DNA from: Oscillospiraceae bacterium
GTDB taxonomy: Bacteria; Bacillota; Clostridia; Oscillospirales; Ruminococcaceae
Direction of reading: 5' to 3'
Length of the DNA: 6,979 bases
Assembly: GCA_900752625.1 (NCBI GenBank)
Contig: CAADWC010000004.1
Span: 1 to 6,979 of the forward strand
In this document: in pieces, positions 4,567 through 6,979 of the stretch
How the letters are laid out: every line of letters starts with the position of its first letter
Numbering within the stretch: the first letter of the stretch is position 1
Program-made: the position numbers and the translations under genes
The notes under the pieces: model-generated
What the model was told of the DNA's origin: nothing
Database searches by the model: none
What the model saw: the letters and a program-made list of their open reading frames with translations, nothing else

Positions 4567-6528
4567 ATGTATAATATAACGGATTATCAGCAGTTTGACA
4601 GGGATAACGCATACTACGGAGACGATCTGGGCGTGGTTTTCCGGGACGGAAAAACACAGTTCAGAACCTGGTCGCCTCTTGCGACGGCGGTATACCTTAA
4701 TCTCTACACCGACGGAGACGGGGATAATCTGATTGAAACTTTGCCTATGGAACGCCACTGGCACGGAGTATGGTTCGTGGAGCTTCTGAGGATCGCAGAG
4801 GGCGTTTTTTATACCTTCACATATGAATTTGACAATAAAGACAAATACGAAACAATAGATATATACGCCAGGGCCTGCGGCGTAAACGGCAAGCGAGGCT
4901 GTATTCTGGATATGAGTAAAACCAATCCCTACGGATGGGAAAAGGTTTCAAGACCTCGCTGTGAAAGCATCTGCGACGCAGTTATTTACGAGTGTCATGT
5001 CCGGGATTTTTCAATTGACGAAACAAGCGGTATTTCATGGGAGGATAAGGGGAAATTTTCCGCATTCACTCAAACCGGGACAAGGTATAAGGACACAGCT
5101 ACCTGCCTTGACCATTTAAAGGAGCTGGGGATCACTCACGTTCAGCTGCTGCCGGTATTCGATTATGCAACGGTTGACGAAAGCAAGCCCTACAAGGCGC
5201 AGTACAACTGGGGCTATGATCCGCTGAATTACAATTGCCTTGAGGGATCGTATTCCTCTGATCCTGAAAATCCGGTAAAGCGCATAAACGAGTTCAAAAA
5301 GCTGGTAATGACTCTTCACAAGAACGGTATAGGCGTTATTATGGACGTTGTTTATAATCATACCTATTATACCGAGGAATCTGCTTTTCATAAAAGCTTT
5401 CCCGGGTATTATCATCGCCGCGATAAGGACGGCAGGTTTTCAAACGGCTCGGGATGCGGAAATGAAACCGCTTCGGATCATCTGATGTACAGAAGATTTA
5501 TGATAAATTCGCTTAAATTTCTTGCAGCGGAATATAAGCTGGACGGTTTCAGATTTGATTTGATGGGTCTGCATGATATTGAAACGGTTAATATCATAAG
5601 GGACGAGCTTAATAAATTCGACCCTGCTCTGCTTATGTACGGAGAGGGCTGGACGGGAGGTGAATCTCCTGTACGCAGCGACCTGCTTGCGTTCAAATGG
5701 AATTCCTATCAGTTCGGGAGAGTTGGTCTTTTTAACGACAATATACGTGACGCAGTTAAGGGGGGCACCTTCAACCCTTACGACAAAGGCTTTGTAAGCG
5801 GGAACGTAAACGCCGTTTATACGCTGAAAAGGGGAATAGCCGGTTCTGTTCCTCACTGGCAGATAAACGATATGTCGCCGGAGGCTTGCTGGGCTTTTGA
5901 ACCTACGCAGGCGATCAATTACTGCGAGGCTCACGATAATCATACCCTTTGGGACAAGCTTGCAATTTCGGCAAAGCATAATTCCAGAGATGAACGAGTT
6001 AAAATGGATAAGCTTGCTGCGGCAATAATAATTCTGGCGCAGGGCGTGCCGTTTTTACAACTGGGACAGGATTTTCTTCGTTCAAAACCCAGGCTTCTGC
6101 CGGAGGGCGAGCAGCCCGACGAGGTAAATATATTCAGCCATGACAGCTATAACTCTCCCGATTATACCAATGCAATCAGGTGGAATGAAAAATATGAAAA
6201 TATAGACGTATTCAATTACTACAAGGCGCTTATAAGAGTAAGAAGGAACAATCCTCTGTTCAGGCTGAGAACTAAGGACGAAGTCGGCAGGTATCTGAAG
6301 TTTCTCGATACGGGAGACGATTGTTTTGTGGCTTATAAGCTGGAAGACAGTGAAACGTGTTTGATAGTTGCATTTAATCCTTATCCCGAGAAAAGAAATA
6401 TTTCCCTGCCGGATGGCAGATTTTATACCCGCCTTAACGATCAGGGGAAAATGAACAAATTTCCGATAAGAGGAAACGTTAATGTTCCTCCTATCTCAGC
6501 GATGGTTTTTAAAAGAATAAAAGGTTAG
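4567..6528 (+). CDS. pulA: Type I pullulanase, intracellular (GH13)
   Basis: This 653-residue GH13 enzyme hydrolyses alpha-1,6 branch points in pullulan, glycogen or branched malto-oligosaccharides. An N-terminal CBM48-like beta domain (about 15-90, with FRTWSP at 32-37) precedes the catalytic barrel. The type I pullulanase marker YNWGYDP is at 213-219. The conserved GH13 regions are DVVYNH (260-265), GFRFDLMG (327-334, nucleophile D331), YGEGW (358-362, acid/base E360) and AHDNHT (455-460, transition-state Asp D457). A C-terminal beta domain covers about 570-653. There is no signal peptide, membrane segment or sorting signal, so it should act in the cytoplasm on storage glycogen or imported oligosaccharides. 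AAGGGG (4553-4558) lies eight bases before the ATG, and the gap after psd is only 24 bases with no terminator, so the two are probably co-transcribed. All catalytic residues are present. Glycogen-debranching use is the likely role but is inferred. Confidence 0.95.
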   Translation: MYNITDYQQFDRDNAYYGDDLGVVFRDGKTQFRTWSPLATAVYLNLYTDGDGDNLIETLPMERHWHGVWFVELLRIAEGVFYTFTYEFDNKDKYETIDIYARACGVNGKRGCILDMSKTNPYGWEKVSRPRCESICDAVIYECHVRDFSIDETSGISWEDKGKFSAFTQTGTRYKDTATCLDHLKELGITHVQLLPVFDYATVDESKPYKAQYNWGYDPLNYNCLEGSYSSDPENPVKRINEFKKLVMTLHKNGIGVIMDVVYNHTYYTEESAFHKSFPGYYHRRDKDGRFSNGSGCGNETASDHLMYRRFMINSLKFLAAEYKLDGFRFDLMGLHDIETVNIIRDELNKFDPALLMYGEGWTGGESPVRSDLLAFKWNSYQFGRVGLFNDNIRDAVKGGTFNPYDKGFVSGNVNAVYTLKRGIAGSVPHWQINDMSPEACWAFEPTQAINYCEAHDNHTLWDKLAISAKHNSRDERVKMDKLAAAIIILAQGVPFLQLGQDFLRSKPRLLPEGEQPDEVNIFSHDSYNSPDYTNAIRWNEKYENIDVFNYYKALIRVRRNNPLFRLRTKDEVGRYLKFLDTGDDCFVAYKLEDSETCLIVAFNPYPEKRNISLPDGRFYTRLNDQGKMNKFPIRGNVNVPPISAMVFKRIKG

Positions 6529-6532
6529 GAGG
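6527..6532 (+). promoter_or_regulatory. Ribosome binding site overlapping the pulA stop codon
   Basis: AGGAGG shares its first two bases with the TAG stop of pulA (6526-6528) and lies eight bases before the GTG at 6541. This fixes the GTG start and suggests translation of the small downstream gene is tied to that of pulA. Confidence 0.8.
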
Positions 6533-6540
6533 CGGATAAG

Positions 6541-6969
6541 GTGGCTGATATCAGCAACGGAATAAACATTTCAGAGATATGTCAAAAGGCTGTAAAAACT
6601 GCTGCATCGAGAGGATGGACGCTGAATTACACTCCGGACAGCGTGCTTTCTCTTGAACAGCTGCTTGACGGACAGAGAAAATATGCGAAGGAAAGCGGCG
6701 CAAGCGACGTATATCTTTGGAATTTAGCAGTGATTTTCGGAGTATATCTGGGTCAGACCTTATTGCATAACCGTCTTGCCGACCTGGGCTATTCATGGTC
6801 TGCGGGAGATGACGGGGTTCCTTTTCTGAAAAAGGATAATGACAATGCGATCTATCCTGTAAATAAGGTGTGGAAAAGGCTGAGGGGCGATAAGAGCGAT
6901 AATGTAAGAAGCTTTTATGATGTTTCGGTGGCTATTGCAGAGGGCAGATTAAAGCTCGGCAAAGAGTGA
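6541..6969 (+). CDS. Uncharacterised soluble protein, 142 residues
   Basis: I do not recognise a function. The protein is soluble in appearance, without signal peptide, membrane segment or Cys cluster. An N-terminal helix-like part (about 8-25) is followed by LNYTPDSVLSLEQLLD (28-43), a hydrophobic core segment VIFGVYLGQTLL (64-75), LGYSW (82-86), and a C-terminal part with YPVNKVWKRL (105-114) and VRSFYDV (122-128). The pattern of eS-x-LD-x-LL, GxYLGxxL, LGxxW and P-x-KxxxRL resembles small DUF3806-like families seen in many bacteria, but this is a loose impression. It starts at GTG 12 bases after pulA with an excellent Shine-Dalgarno and ends at TGA, so it is a complete gene and the third member of the psd-pulA operon as far as the window shows. 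A role in glucan metabolism is possible only by position. Confidence 0.8.
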   Translation: MADISNGINISEICQKAVKTAASRGWTLNYTPDSVLSLEQLLDGQRKYAKESGASDVYLWNLAVIFGVYLGQTLLHNRLADLGYSWSAGDDGVPFLKKDNDNAIYPVNKVWKRLRGDKSDNVRSFYDVSVAIAEGRLKLGKE

Positions 6970-6979
6970 GTGCAAAAAA

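Noticed and set aside
4567..6528. Secreted or cell-surface amylopullulanase
   Set aside because: The N-terminus is polar with no signal peptide, and there are no extra carbohydrate-binding modules, S-layer or LPXTG signals.
6970..6979. A-run at the right edge as part of a terminator or repeat
   Set aside because: Only ten bases follow the last stop codon, too few to judge any structure.

Overview
The window looks like a chromosomal segment from a low-to-moderate GC Gram-positive bacterium, most likely a Clostridia/Ruminococcus-like (Oscillospiraceae-type) gut organism. This rests on AGGAGG-type ribosome binding sites, frequent TTG/GTG starts, AT-rich intergenic DNA with TATAAT-rich promoters, compact U-tailed terminators and the gene content. 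The assignment is an inference from style and families, not from a database search.

Layout: positions 1-446 are very AT-rich and hold no convincing gene. They contain a weak terminator-like hairpin, a possible leftward promoter and one doubtful small minus-strand ORF. Two overlapping sigma-A-type promoters (447-483) precede five well-supported plus-strand genes and a sixth of unknown function. In order these are: a divergent MraY-family polyprenyl-phosphate phospho-sugar transferase (556-1515); a terminator (1557-1579) and a 180-base leader; a flippase-like membrane protein of the LPG-synthase-TM/YbhN family (1760-2797); phosphatidylserine synthase PssA (2858-3487); a strong terminator (3533-3556); a control region with a 14-bp dyad and two TATAAT boxes; phosphatidylserine decarboxylase Psd (3664-4542); an intracellular type I pullulanase, GH13 (4567-6528); and a 142-residue soluble protein of unknown function (6541-6969). 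The last three are spaced 24 and 12 bases apart and look like one operon.

How the genes fit together: PssA (CDP-diacylglycerol + serine to phosphatidylserine) and Psd (phosphatidylserine to phosphatidylethanolamine) make a complete two-step phosphatidylethanolamine route. They sit beside a putative lipid flippase-like protein and a lipid-carrier glycosyltransferase, so the left and middle parts form an envelope-lipid neighbourhood. The pullulanase (alpha-1,6 debranching of glycogen or imported malto-oligosaccharides) is functionally unrelated but appears co-transcribed with psd.

No mobile element, CRISPR array, tRNA, rRNA or defence system is visible, and the region is mostly ordinary housekeeping sequence. 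The points most worth a second look are active-site deviations in the three lipid enzymes: MraY-like HDH for HHH and PRGAG for PTMGG; Psd HRYC for HRxH; PssA with a 12-residue instead of 8-9-residue spacer in its signature. The small uncharacterised protein behind pulA is the other.
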